From Taxillus chinensis (lineage: Eukaryota; Streptophyta; Magnoliopsida; Santalales; Loranthaceae), in contig CM042085.1 in NCBI GenBank assembly GCA_023512835.1, forward strand, positions 36,286,324 through 36,350,323: a DNA stretch of 64,000 nucleotides. The letters run 5' to 3'. Below are positions 46,589 to 56,118 of the stretch, one piece after another. The notes below the pieces were generated by a model. It had not been told where the DNA came from. It was given only the letters and a program-made list of their open reading frames with translations, and did not search any database. The position numbers and the translations under genes were made by a program. Positions within the stretch are counted from its first letter, which is position 1; the number at the start of each line of letters is the position of its first letter.

Positions 46589-47403
46589 CTGTTTTTCCTA
46601 TTCCCTATTTTATGCCATGAGGACATAGCATATTTTAAGTGTGGTGTATGGGAGTGACTTGAGCCACTTGCTTGTCTTTTATGTTATGATTGTATGTTTT
46701 ATTTAAAAAAAAAAAAAAAAATGTTTTTAGTTGCATGATTGTTTGAGTTGTTTGCTTGAATGATTTGTTTGTGGAGACATGGATATTAAGTATGCAATTT
46801 TGGCTTAAAATTTAATTTTTATGCCACATTAGTATCATGTTGTGATAAGGGTGTTAAAGTAGTTAAAATGTGCTCTGAATTGGTTTAATCATGTCTTTAT
46901 CTCTTGAATGATATCACCATGTTTTTGGAGCTGAGTTTTGAATATTAGCTGAGCATGAAATGCTATGATAGACCTAAGTAACCCTTAAAGTTGAGTGAAA
47001 AAGAAATGATAAATGAGAACAGCTTCTTTTAGCCTTTGAGTGCCATTTTAGGGTATGGGTAATAGTTTGATTTGCTACTCTTCTTTGCACTTAACATTGG
47101 TTATTTAATGGTAGGAGTCAAGTAAGCATGTGATTACTTATTAGTGCTCAGTGTTTGGTGTTTAGTTAGGATGCAAGACCTCTAAGTCATTGTGGATTGT
47201 CTTTGCATTCTTTTCTTTATTGTGTGATATTATTGGAAAAGTGTGATGCACATTGTGGAAAAAGCCCATCACATTTTGAAAAAGGGTTTGCATTAGAAAA
47301 AAAAATCGGTCTTATTTGTGTTATGTGAGTAAAAAAAAAAGAGTGAATAATCCATCAAGGGAGAGCATAAAATGCAACCTTGTAAGGTTATTACTTAAGT
47401 ATG

Positions 47404-47446
<43 letters not shown>

Positions 47447-48083
47447 ATTCAGAATAAAAGCCACAATGGCCTGATGTTTATGTGTGATTGTTTAGATTTG
47501 TGAAGCCACATTGGCTGAATTGTGTTTTGTTTTGAGAGTGTTGAGCTCAATTCTCTCGGCTCATGTTTTGTTTATTCAGTTATTAGATTAGAGTGTGAGT
47601 TCAAATAAAGTAGAATAGTGAGTGTGTTTTCTTTGATGAGCACAATAGGGAACTCTCATGATTGTTTGGCAAGTACTTAATCAATAGCCGATGGCGAGTG
47701 TAGAGATAGAGTTTTCCATCCATTGTTCATTGATAGGTATTGGGCTTGAGAATTATTATATTTGAGTGAGGTTGCTTATCCTTGGTAAGAACTTAAAGGG
47801 AAACTAGGTGCTATTTTATCATGGATTGCTTGCTCATATCTGAAATTTAAGTGGTGATATTGCATGGTTGTTGGACTAGGTATATGGACATGAATGAACT
47901 AAGCTATGACTCATTTTGATGCTTAAATTCCCATTTCATCATGATAGAGTTGTATGCTTAGGAAACCATGATTCTCCTTGATTGTTATTTTATTTTTCTT
48001 CCGTTTGACTGAGTGTTTATTTTATTTTTGCATGCTTGTATGTTTTTGCTTGAGGACAAGCAATGGTTCAAGTGTGGTATATT
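46589..48083 (+). other. Athila post-pol region, non-coding
   Basis: T/A-rich DNA with poly-A runs at 46703-46721, 47328-47340 and a 40-base run at about 47404-47443. It ends GCTTGAGGACAAGCAATGGTTCAAGTGTGGTAT, the customary Athila approach to the 3' LTR, with a weak purine tract. A sister word TTTAAGTGTGGTGTATGGGAG occurs at 46633. No env-like ORF is left. Confidence 0.7.
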
Positions 48084-49598
48084 TGATAACGTGCATTTTA
48101 TGCCGTTATTCTAGTGTTTATTTAGGGTGTTTAAGAGCATGATTAGAGCCTTATTGCTTCATATATCATATATATTTGCTCTAACCCCTAGGAAGATGTT
48201 ATTCGCAAATACATGCGCTTTTAAGCTGTTTTGGCAGGTTTTGGACCTCACTTTTGACATAGTAGATGACCTCAAACAATTGGCGTGCAAGAACAAAAAG
48301 TTGCTTAGAATGATGGCCTCTACCTACCAGAGAAATTTCAGAGCATTTGGAGCTAATTTGGAGCTGCACGTGAATTCACCCAATTCACGTGCAAGCATAT
48401 TTTTGCCTCTCCAGGCCTCTACAAGATGCAAGGAAGCTTGGGGAGAAGTTTGAGCTGATTTGGAGGTGCACGTGAATTCACCATATCACGTGCAAATTGG
48501 CGTGCAGAGATATTTTTGGACCGATCCAATCGTTTTTCCATGCTGATCATTTGTTCCTGAAGGCCCAAGTCCAAATTGTGGATGGAAGATAGAGTTTTTA
48601 ATGTTTCAAGTGTTACTTATCAAAACTACGCCGTTTTGATAAGTGGGCTAGGTTACACACCTCAAGGCCCATCCAAACTCTATAAATAAGAGCTCTACGC
48701 CCTCTGCTGTGCAGGCCTAACCCCCACACACGTTTTAGAGAGAGAGAGAGAGGCTCCACGTCTTGGAGGCTGCTCCTTGACCTAGGAGAGCAGCCGTCGC
48801 AGCCGTCGCGGATTTTGGAGCCTGGATTTGAAGCTTTGCTTGTGCGCGTGATCAAGAAGAAGATGTTGAGCTTTTCTCGCTTTGGTTTTGCTTGTAATCA
48901 TGCGTGAGTAGTCTTTTAATCTAGGGGGAGCAATGTAGCCCCCTTGTTGCTTTGCTGTGTTTATGAATATTTGGGTTTGATGATTGAGTTTTGCATGTTT
49001 TATGAATCTGTTCTTAATTCTATCTTTGGATGTACACCTTGGTATTCTTAGCCCTAGTCTGGGGCTGATTGAGATTCATAACTTATTTGTGATTGGTGTG
49101 ATCATTATCCTTTTGCAAGTATGATTTATTGGCTTTGCATGTTTGTGTGTTTAGATGACCATTCGGGCATACAACTCTTAAAAGGACCTCAATGACCATT
49201 TGTTGTCCTTGGCTTATGTTTAGCATGTTTTCAATCAGACAACCCTAATACCATGAACCAGGAGAGATAACATAGGGAGGTGAAATTGTGACCCTAGATG
49301 CTTTTAATCCTTGATTCTTAATCCTAAAATCAGTTTACTTTCTTTGTTTATTTAGAAAACCAAATAAAAATTAGATCTTTAGTTTAAAAAAGAAAACTTT
49401 TTGTGCCAAGACATTTTATAGAACAAGAGTAATTGGGTGATTTGATTTGAGAACTAGAGAACTAGGCTAATCCCCGTGGGTTCGACCCCTTTCTTGTCTG
49501 CTATTCTTTTAGTGCAAACTTAGGGAATTTATTATTTTGAAGAGAGATTTAACGACGTTAGCTAGCTCTTTTAGAGAGGCTAAAAATCTTGTCGTGCA
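48084..49598 (+). repeat. 3' LTR of the Athila element
   Basis: TGATAACGTGC to TTGTCGTGCA. It matches the 5' LTR along its length with scattered single changes (for example GATGTTATTCGC against GATGCTAGTTGC) and is followed directly by the CTCTT duplication. Confidence 0.95.
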
Positions 49599-49603
49599 CT
49601 CTT

Positions 49604-50104
49604 CCAGATTGGGTGGTTCACAGTGTATGATCGGGTTTGCTTTGTCCGGAGTAGATGTTTCCGGTATTTAGAGGTACGGATGAACTGTGTTGGTTCTTCA
49701 ACACTTTGAAGCTCTTCCGGTGTTAACTAGTCCGGACGGACTTGAAGGTGCTCCGGAATTTTGTGTATCTGTAGGAGTTTGTCCAGGAGCTAAGTGGTAG
49801 TCCGGAGTTAAGTGGTAGTCCGGAGCTAAGTGGTAGTCCGGAGCTAAGTGGTAGTCCGGAGTTAAGTGGTAGTCCGGAGCTAAGTGGTAGTCCGGAGCTA
49901 AGTGGTAGTCCGGAGTCCGAGTCATCCGTAGCATCATCCACAAAATTCCGTTGTGTTTCGCGGATGCCACGTGGTTGGTCAGGATACCAGTCAGGATGTG
50001 TGGCAGGAATATTCATAAACTTTGAGTAATCGACGTTTCTGTTTATGACCTGCAGATTAGAATTTGAAGGACCGACTTTTGACCAATCGAGATTAGCTTC
50101 ATCA
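49604..50104 (-). pseudogene. pol: linker between integrase and RT of B, with in-frame minisatellite
   Basis: Connects the integrase C-terminus to RT. About eight copies of an 18-bp unit (CCGGAGCTAAGTGGTAGT and variants) at 49785-49925 keep the reading open on the minus strand, encoding either a GLPLSS or a DYHLAP repeat depending on frame. Beyond it, FVDDATDDSDS (acidic) is the type of sequence usual for this linker. Confidence 0.7.
49785..49925. repeat. 18-bp tandem repeat in B pol
   Basis: Seven to eight head-to-tail units differing mainly at one position (GAGCTAAG or GAGTTAAG). Unit length is divisible by three. Confidence 0.88.
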
Positions 50105-50975
50105 AAGGTTACATGGATAGATTCTTCAACTTTAGAAAGTTTTCTATTGAAGACCCGATAAGCCTTGCTATGAAGTGAGTACCCGACAAAAATCCCATCA
50201 TCGATTTTGGTTCAAATTTATTTCGGGTCTCTTTGCCATTGATCGATATATAGCAAGTACATCCGAAGGCTCCGAAATGTGAAATTGAAGGTTTTCGACC
50301 TCTCCACATCTCATAGGGTGTTTTCATGGTAGATTTATTTATTAGAGTTCCGTTTCGAACATAGCAGAGTGGACACGGCTTCAGCCCATAGACCGAGAGG
50401 AAGCATTGCCCCCGCTAACATGGATCTACCAGCTTCAACTAAAGTTCGATTCTTGCGTTCGGCTACCCCATTTTGTTGTGGGGTTCTGGGCGCAGAAAAG
50501 TCATGTTGTATGCCCTGTTCGGAACAATATGATCTCATTTCGGAAAAATCAAATTCCGTACCATGATCACTCCTAATGCATTTAATGCTCGGTCCTTGTG
50601 AGTTGCTTATCCAGTTGAAGAGATCTACAAGATGTTCAAAAGTTTGATCCTTTGATTTCAGGAACATCACCCATGTGTATCTGGTGAAATCATCGATAAC
50701 CACAAGGGTATATCTCGCACCAGACTAGTGATGAAACAGATATAGGACCACATAGGTCCATATGAAGAAGTTGCAGAGAGGAGCAGTTATTGAGTTAACC
50801 GATTTGCTCTTAAAGCTGTGTTTGGTCTGTTTTACCAAGTTGGCATTCTCGACAGAGAGTGTCTCTGGAGAACTTGAGTTTGGGTAGACCGGTGACAAGA
50901 TCAAGTGATGCTAATTTAGACAAAGTCTTAAAGTTCAAATGTGCGCATCGCTTGTGCCATAACCAACTATCTTCA
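50105..50975 (-). pseudogene. pol: gag-pre-integrase and integrase of B
   Basis: 50835-50975 reads WLWHKRCAHLNFKTLSKLAS and CRECQLGK, the pre-integrase zinc region. The integrase core follows: HMDLCGPISV (about 50765), VIDDFTRYTWVMFLKSK (50650-50703), IRSDHGTEFDF (about 50560) and TPQQNGVAERKNR (about 50465), so Asp, Asp and Glu are all kept. 50109-50327 is the C-terminal segment (KTPYEMWRGRKPSISHFGAF). A frameshift near 50330 and a few stops disrupt it. Confidence 0.9.
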
Positions 50976-51389
50976 TCTGTTGCTTTCGTGAGGAAACATA
51001 CAGGTCGAAGAATTATTTCTTAAGACCACCGAGTATATGTCCCCATCTCTTGATCCAGGATAACTTAACATCTCCGGATAAGTTTTCTCTTCTTGTCCGG
51101 TGTTGGACAAAAAGGAAACAAGAAATCCTTTGTCACATAGTTTACCGACACTTAGCAAATTATGCTTTAAACCTTCGACTAGTGCAACTTTAGTGATTGA
51201 TACACGGCCGTTAGTTAAAGTGCCATACCCGACGGTCTTACCTTTGTCGTTGTCGCCATATGAGACGGATGGACCTTGTTTATCATTAACTTCTACAAGT
51301 AGAGTCTGGTCACCCGTCATATGTCCGGAGCATCCACTATCAAGGATCCACTTGCTTTGATTTATCTTTAACTTCAAGTGATCCGGCAA
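50976..51389 (-). pseudogene. pol: aspartic protease of B
   Basis: WILDSGCSGHMTGD carries an intact D-S-G active site. It is followed by YGDNDKGKTVGYGTL and VALVEGLKHNLLSVGKLCD, which lead into the pre-integrase domain. The 138-residue frame is open. It would mature the Gag-Pol polyprotein. Confidence 0.9.
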
Positions 51390-52285
51390 TTCATTCCAGA
51401 GATGCTCCTGAAAGACAACAATTTACACTTTTGGTGCCCAAACTTGTTTCAGGCGGTTAGAGTGAGCAAGCGTATTGTCAACATTTACGGATTTGATTTT
51501 GTTAGGACTCTTAGCTTTCCAAGTTGACATTAACTTGTTAGTTTCAATGCTTCTTTTTTATTTGGGATTTCTTGGGAGAGACACTCCTTTTAGATTTAGA
51601 TTTTGTTTTGCTCGAAGAACCCCTTTTATAAAACTGATCTTTATTTGATTGAAATTGATTACAAAGCCAGCTATCGGATAGACTCCAACATTCATAGTGA
51701 TAATGACCCATTTCCCTACGGATGGAACAGACACTATAATGTGAAGTACAAACAGGGGATACAGGTCTCTTAGATTTTCTGATTTTTACTCTGTTCCACG
51801 TGGCCTAATCCATTACGTTTGGGTGACGCGCTCTTGGCCCTAAATGCGTCGGCCTTAGCCTTGTCTTTCTTTTTGGGTGCTACGCTTTTGGCTTTAACTG
51901 CAGCAGCCTTCCCTTCATCTTTAGTTACGGGTGCTACTGCTTCGGGAAGTGCAGAATGACCTCGGGTCCCACGATCATAAACTATGGTGCCACCTGAAAT
52001 GAAACCATCCAACGGTTTAGATGTACTAACAGGATATAAGTTGGTTAGTTTAGGAGTGAAATCCGGAGGACACTCGGTGGCTTTAGCTATGGAGGTTGAT
52101 GGTTCGAAACCTAGACCAGGTTTGACTCGAATGTCGTCAGGGTCGATCCTAAAGGTAGAGGCTATTTCCCCCGGATTTTAGCCACTTACGATTTATTTCT
52201 TTTTCCTGTTCCAATTCATTTTCGAGTCTTTTAACTATAACTTTTAGGCCTGAGAGATTGGTATTTAAGAGATGATTTTCAGCTC
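51390..52285 (-). other. gag-protease spacer of B
   Basis: Degenerate region. 51770-52012 (minus) reads a lysine/alanine-rich repeat (KAKSVAPKKKDKAKADAFRA) like basic spacer segments of large copia Gag proteins. No catalytic motif. Confidence 0.55.
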
Positions 52286-53720
52286 TTAGATCATGATACC
52301 AAGCTTCCTTTCCCCCGAAGTCGACGACGTCCTTTTCGAGTCTATTAATGGTAAATTCGAGACGTTTATTCGACTTTCCATATCTTTGTACATTTGAGTT
52401 ATTATTAGTCTCTCATTCTTTTCATGATCACATGCAATAGTAAGAGATTCTAATTTACTCAGGAGCTCGAAGATAGAAGGTACCTCAGCATTTGCCATGA
52501 GGCGGACGTTCGGCTTAATGGTCGGCTCATCATCCGAGGATTCCTCCTCTTCTTCCGAGCCACTCATGTATTTTGTCACGAGCGCCTTTCTCTTGCTCTT
52601 GCCGTTATCCGAGGTGGAGCGGCGAGAATTTACCTTGTCACTTTTCTCGGCCACCTTTGCTTTGGACCTGCATTCCTTGGCCCAGGGACCGGTTTTCCCA
52701 CGGTTGAAACATTCCTGGGAACTAGACTCGGGTCGCTCCTTCCGTTGGAACGATGATGATGAGCGTCTTCGACCCCTTTTCGCTTTTCCGTAGGAATCGC
52801 TCAAAGGATTTGACAAGAAGGGCTATCTCCTCCTCCTCGTCGAATCGGAATTGTCGGATACGTCCGTATCATCATTCCTCGGTATGTTTAGACATTCGGT
52901 AGCTTTGAGAGCTACCCCCTTTTCTTTCCGAGCTATTTTTTCATCTCCGTCGTAGTACTTAAACCCGACTTCGTGAGTCCGCAGCTCTCCATATAGTTCT
53001 TCAAGGGGAACATACCGCCGCTTTTTGTCGATTGCATCTGGAGTTGTTTGGAGTAGTAGCGATCCGGCAAGGAGCGAAAGAACTTGTCATTGATCCGGGA
53101 TTGAGAGTAATGCTCATTGACGTCTTCGGTTCAAGTATGAGCTTGCCGAATCTCCGATAGATGCTTTCAAGTGATTCGCCCGGTTTATGATTAAAACTCT
53201 CAAAGTTACGTACGAGAGTACAGATCACATTCGCATCCTGGGACTGACTCCCCTCATAGAGGATTGTCGGTTTGTCCCAAACAGCTTTTGCTTGTCGTGC
53301 AGCCCTGGACGTCCGTGAAAGCTTCGAATCCAAGGACGATGTAACATAAGCCGAGCCTTTTCACTAGCGCACCGCCAGGCTCTTTCATCGTTGGTAAGTT
53401 CAAGATCGCTCTTTGGCCTCCTTACGCCATGTTCTCCGATAGTCATCGGAATTGGAATCTCCTGATGAAGACATGGCCACATAAGATGATCATGGCAAAC
53501 CATAAACATCTTCATGCGAGCTTTCCACCGGGAGAAAAGCTCAGGTGTGAATTTGGGCGGTTTCGTTAGAGTAAACCCGGAACTCCGTGGTTGAGAAGCG
53601 GTGGCAGCAGCAGGTTGTGGTGGATCGACATTTTCACCGGCTGCTTCGATTCGGGATGGGCTCCTGTGCACCTCCGGAGTTAAGGCGAGTGTTGAAAAGC
53701 ATACTGCTTTCTTCGGCCAT
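52286..53720 (-). pseudogene. gag: gag of B with damaged zinc knuckle
   Basis: Start ATG at 53718-53720 (MAEESSM). 53225-53671 reads TLTKPPKFTPELFSRWKARM. 53001-53333 reads ARQAKAVWDKPTILYEGSQ and FNHKPGESLESIYRRFGKL, the UBN2-type gag domain. The knuckle at 52670-52711 reads CFNRGKTGPWAKEC: the second Cys is Arg and the His is Pro compared with C-x2-C-x4-H-x4-C. An acidic serine-rich tract (SGSEEEEESSDDE) and a coiled-coil-like C-terminus follow. Frameshifts separate the blocks. Confidence 0.82.
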
Positions 53721-53767
53721 TTCGAGATTGAAAGAGTGGGATCTCTACTTAGAACGAAGTAAAACTT

Positions 53768-53779
53768 GCTTTGATACCA
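53768..53779 (-). promoter_or_regulatory. primer binding site of B (tRNA-iMet type)
   Basis: Minus-strand TGGTATCAAAGC two bases after the LTR end GGGACCATCA. Confidence 0.85.
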
Positions 53780-53781
53780 CT

Positions 53782-55060
53782 TGATGGTCCCTTGGAGCCT
53801 AAAGGGGGGGGGGGTGAATAGGCTCTTATTCGAACTCTTTCTTTTCTCTCAAGACACAAAGACTTATCTAGTTTAAGTGATAATATCACCGGAAGATAAC
53901 CAGATAGTGGAAGTATTTTGTTTTATTATCACAAAGTGATTACAACAAAATAGAAGCAAACACTCTCTTACACTCTGTTTACAACTTTGAATTCACACAC
54001 TAGCCAAGTGCCTTTTCTATTTTTGCACTTCTTCGCCTAGCTCACTTTTTTTACAAGAAGTATAAGTATGAATATTTATACAAAACATTCCTAAGAGACA
54101 ACCTTGGAACTTGAAGTTCCGGAATGCGTTCCGCACTAACTATCCCTTGGTAATCTATCTGCCTTGACTGCTGCGGATTGTGGAGCTCAAGATCTTGGAT
54201 TCGAAGAGTATAAGTGTCTTTGTGAGTTCCGAGATACAATTAAGGTTGTGTCCACATATCCGGATGATCCACGTGTAAGATTCTTCTTGTTCTAAATGCA
54301 TTCTTCTTACATCGGGACAGCACGAGCCGATAACTTTAAATGCGGTTTCATTTGAGCAGTGTCTTCTTGGTCCGGTGTAATTTTCCTTACTCCGTAGTTA
54401 ATGAAGCTCGGAACCTTACTCCGTGTCAGTGGTTGCTTATTCCGTATCTATTCGACTAGAATCCTTAGTCCGTGTCGCCGCTTCCTTACTCCGCATGTAA
54501 GTTCCTTACTCCGTATGTAAGTTCCTTACTCCGTATGTAAGTTCCTTACTCCGTGTGTAAGTTCCTTACTCCGTGTGTAAGTTCCTTACTCCGTATGTAA
54601 GTTCCTTACTCCTCTGTGTAAGTTCCTTACTCCGTGTGAAGTTCGTGTGTAATTCCTTACTCCGTATGTAAGTTCCTTACTCCGTATGTAAGTTCCTTAC
54701 TCCGTGTGTAAGTTCCTTACTCCGTATGTAAGTTCCTTACTCCGTATGTAAGTTCCTTACTCCGGGCGAGTAATAAGTCCGATTCCTTACTCCGCATCTA
54801 TTTTCCTTACTCCGCACTTATTTTCCTTACTCCGCACTTATTTTCCTTACTCCGCATTTATTGTTACTTGGTTATTTACCAAGTGTTTGACGACACTAAC
54901 TCTTGTCCGGATCAGGATTATGTATCCTGTCCTTAGCTTTGCTCTCACGAGTGCATCTTTGGATTAGTGACATACCTTCGCAATGATCAAATAAACACAA
55001 AAGATCTCGGATCAAATTACATAAGGCTTTATCGGCATTATCCAAATTCTGGGTTTGATC
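53782..55060 (-). repeat. 5' LTR of B, outer end damaged
   Basis: Ends GGGACCATCA at 53782. The outer end reads GATCAAACCC without the expected TGTTG; instead GGAATTTCC and a run of ten G follow on the plus strand. It contains about 18 TTACTCCG units at 54478-54865. Confidence 0.85.
54478..54865. repeat. TTACTCCG minisatellite in the B 5' LTR, expanded
   Basis: About 18 units of the 20-bp repeat, most reading TTCCTTACTCCG(T/C)(A/G)TGTAAG. One unit is corrupted (CCTCTGTG) and one is partly deleted near 54640. Confidence 0.9.
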
Positions 55061-56054
55061 GGAATTTCCTGGGGGGGGGGTGGTTCACTCTATAAACTGC
55101 GACGCTACGACTCTTCGAGTCTTAGACTCTTCCAACAACTCTTAGAGTGACTTCTGTGAGGTGTACTTAATCTACCCGTTGTTATAGTCATGAGTCTTCC
55201 ACTCTAGTTCTATGAACCTTCGAGTCCCTCAGTTGCTTCAATTGACTAAGATGCTCTTTGACCATTGATGGATCAGAGTGAACACTAAGTCTTCGACCCT
55301 GCAAGTCTTCGACTCTACGAGTTTCTTTGCTTAGTCTTTCACAAAACTTGCAAACCGAGTCTCCCGTATTCGTGACTCTTCAACTCTACAACTCCAACTT
55401 TCACCTATAACTCTCAGCCTCTAAGATCGTCAAGTCTTTATTGCCTGACAATTTCTTTGGATTAACTGTCTCTTTTTCCGACTCTTTGAGTCTACGACCC
55501 TACGAGTTTTCGAGTTACAATTATACTTTCATTTTTCCAGTTTATATTGCTTAGACTCTTCGACCATCAACCTTCGAGTTTACGAGTCTCTATTTCCGTT
55601 TTATAACGATGTTTGTATGATTTCAACTCTTCGACTCTTCAAGTCTTTGAGTTTTAGTGGCAATTTAAGTTCATTAATTATCCTAAGGGCATCTGGTGAC
55701 TCTTCAATATTATGGCCTTCGAAGTCTTCGAGTCGCTTGATATTTAGTCACTTTTCTTTAAAGTTCTTCGACTCTTCGAGTCTTTGAGGTTATCATTGGT
55801 TTGTAATGACTTGCTCTTTTTCGAACTTCGACTCTTCAGCCTTCGACCCTTCGGATCTACGAGTCATGTGTTTGTCTGTCACCCACTTGCTTCGAGCTCT
55901 TCGACTCTATGAGTCTATGAGCCTTTGCCAATATGCCTTGTGACAGGTCTTCGTCTACGAGATTCGACTCTTCGACCCTCATACCTTCGGATCTTCGAGT
56001 CTCTAGACTTTAGAAAATTATTGGTAGCTTCATCAAATCCTATAGTTCCCAACA
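55061..56054 (-). repeat. family A solo LTR (A3), outer part
   Basis: Continues the LTR begun at 29057 after removal of element B. It is GACTC/GAGTC-rich like the A1 LTR and ends (minus-strand start) at TGTTGGGAACTATAGG next to TAGTG. Confidence 0.8.
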
Positions 56055-56118
56055 TAGTGGTAGGCAGGGAATCAAAAAGATAGATGTGCTGGTCTGCAAG
56101 GTCAATTTGGAGGAGGAA
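56055..56118 (-). pseudogene. 64-bp fragment of the third ORF of E
   Basis: A sliver of coding sequence trapped between solo LTRs A3 and D. On the minus strand it reads IDLADQHIYLFDSLPT (Asp codon 56071-56073), which is what follows the His-Trp block in Ulp1-like proteases and parallels DLDFKN and IFDSKPT in A1. The neighbouring fragment at 61126 ends with PHWFL. Confidence 0.65.

Larger units (their letters stand above)
38552..49598 (+). mobile_element. Athila-type Ty3/gypsy element, complete
   Basis: 11,047 bp with LTRs of 1513 and 1515 bp and a perfect 5-bp target duplication CTCTT (38547-38551 and 49599-49603). It has a tRNA-Asp-type primer site, gag, aspartic protease, RT, RNase H, integrase and a long post-pol region. 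Pol wording (FLDGYSGYNQI, RRMPFGLCNAPATFQRCM, VFMDDFSVFG) is typical of the Athila lineage. The two LTRs differ by few substitutions and small indels over the parts I compared, so it is the youngest insertion in the nest. Frameshifts in gag and pol suggest it is no longer autonomous. Confidence 0.95.
31130..55060 (-). mobile_element. Ty1/copia Sirevirus-like element B, complete, carrying an Athila insertion
   Basis: Runs right to left: 5' LTR 53782-55060, primer site, gag, protease, integrase, RT/RNase H, third ORF, polypurine tract, 3' LTR 31130-32307. Without the 11 kb Athila it is about 12.9 kb. Its right LTR end is damaged (GGTTTGATC followed by foreign bases instead of CAACA), so the target duplication cannot be checked. 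It is better preserved than A1: protease DSGCS, integrase D and E, and RT YVDD are all present. Confidence 0.88.

Noticed and set aside
49698..50016. Repeat protein (DYHLAP or GLPLSS) as an independent gene
   Set aside because: The repeat sits inside the integrase-RT linker of copia element B and is an expansion of an 18-bp unit.
54478..54865. CRISPR-like array
   Set aside because: Repeats abut with no unique spacers, lie in an LTR, and the DNA is eukaryotic.
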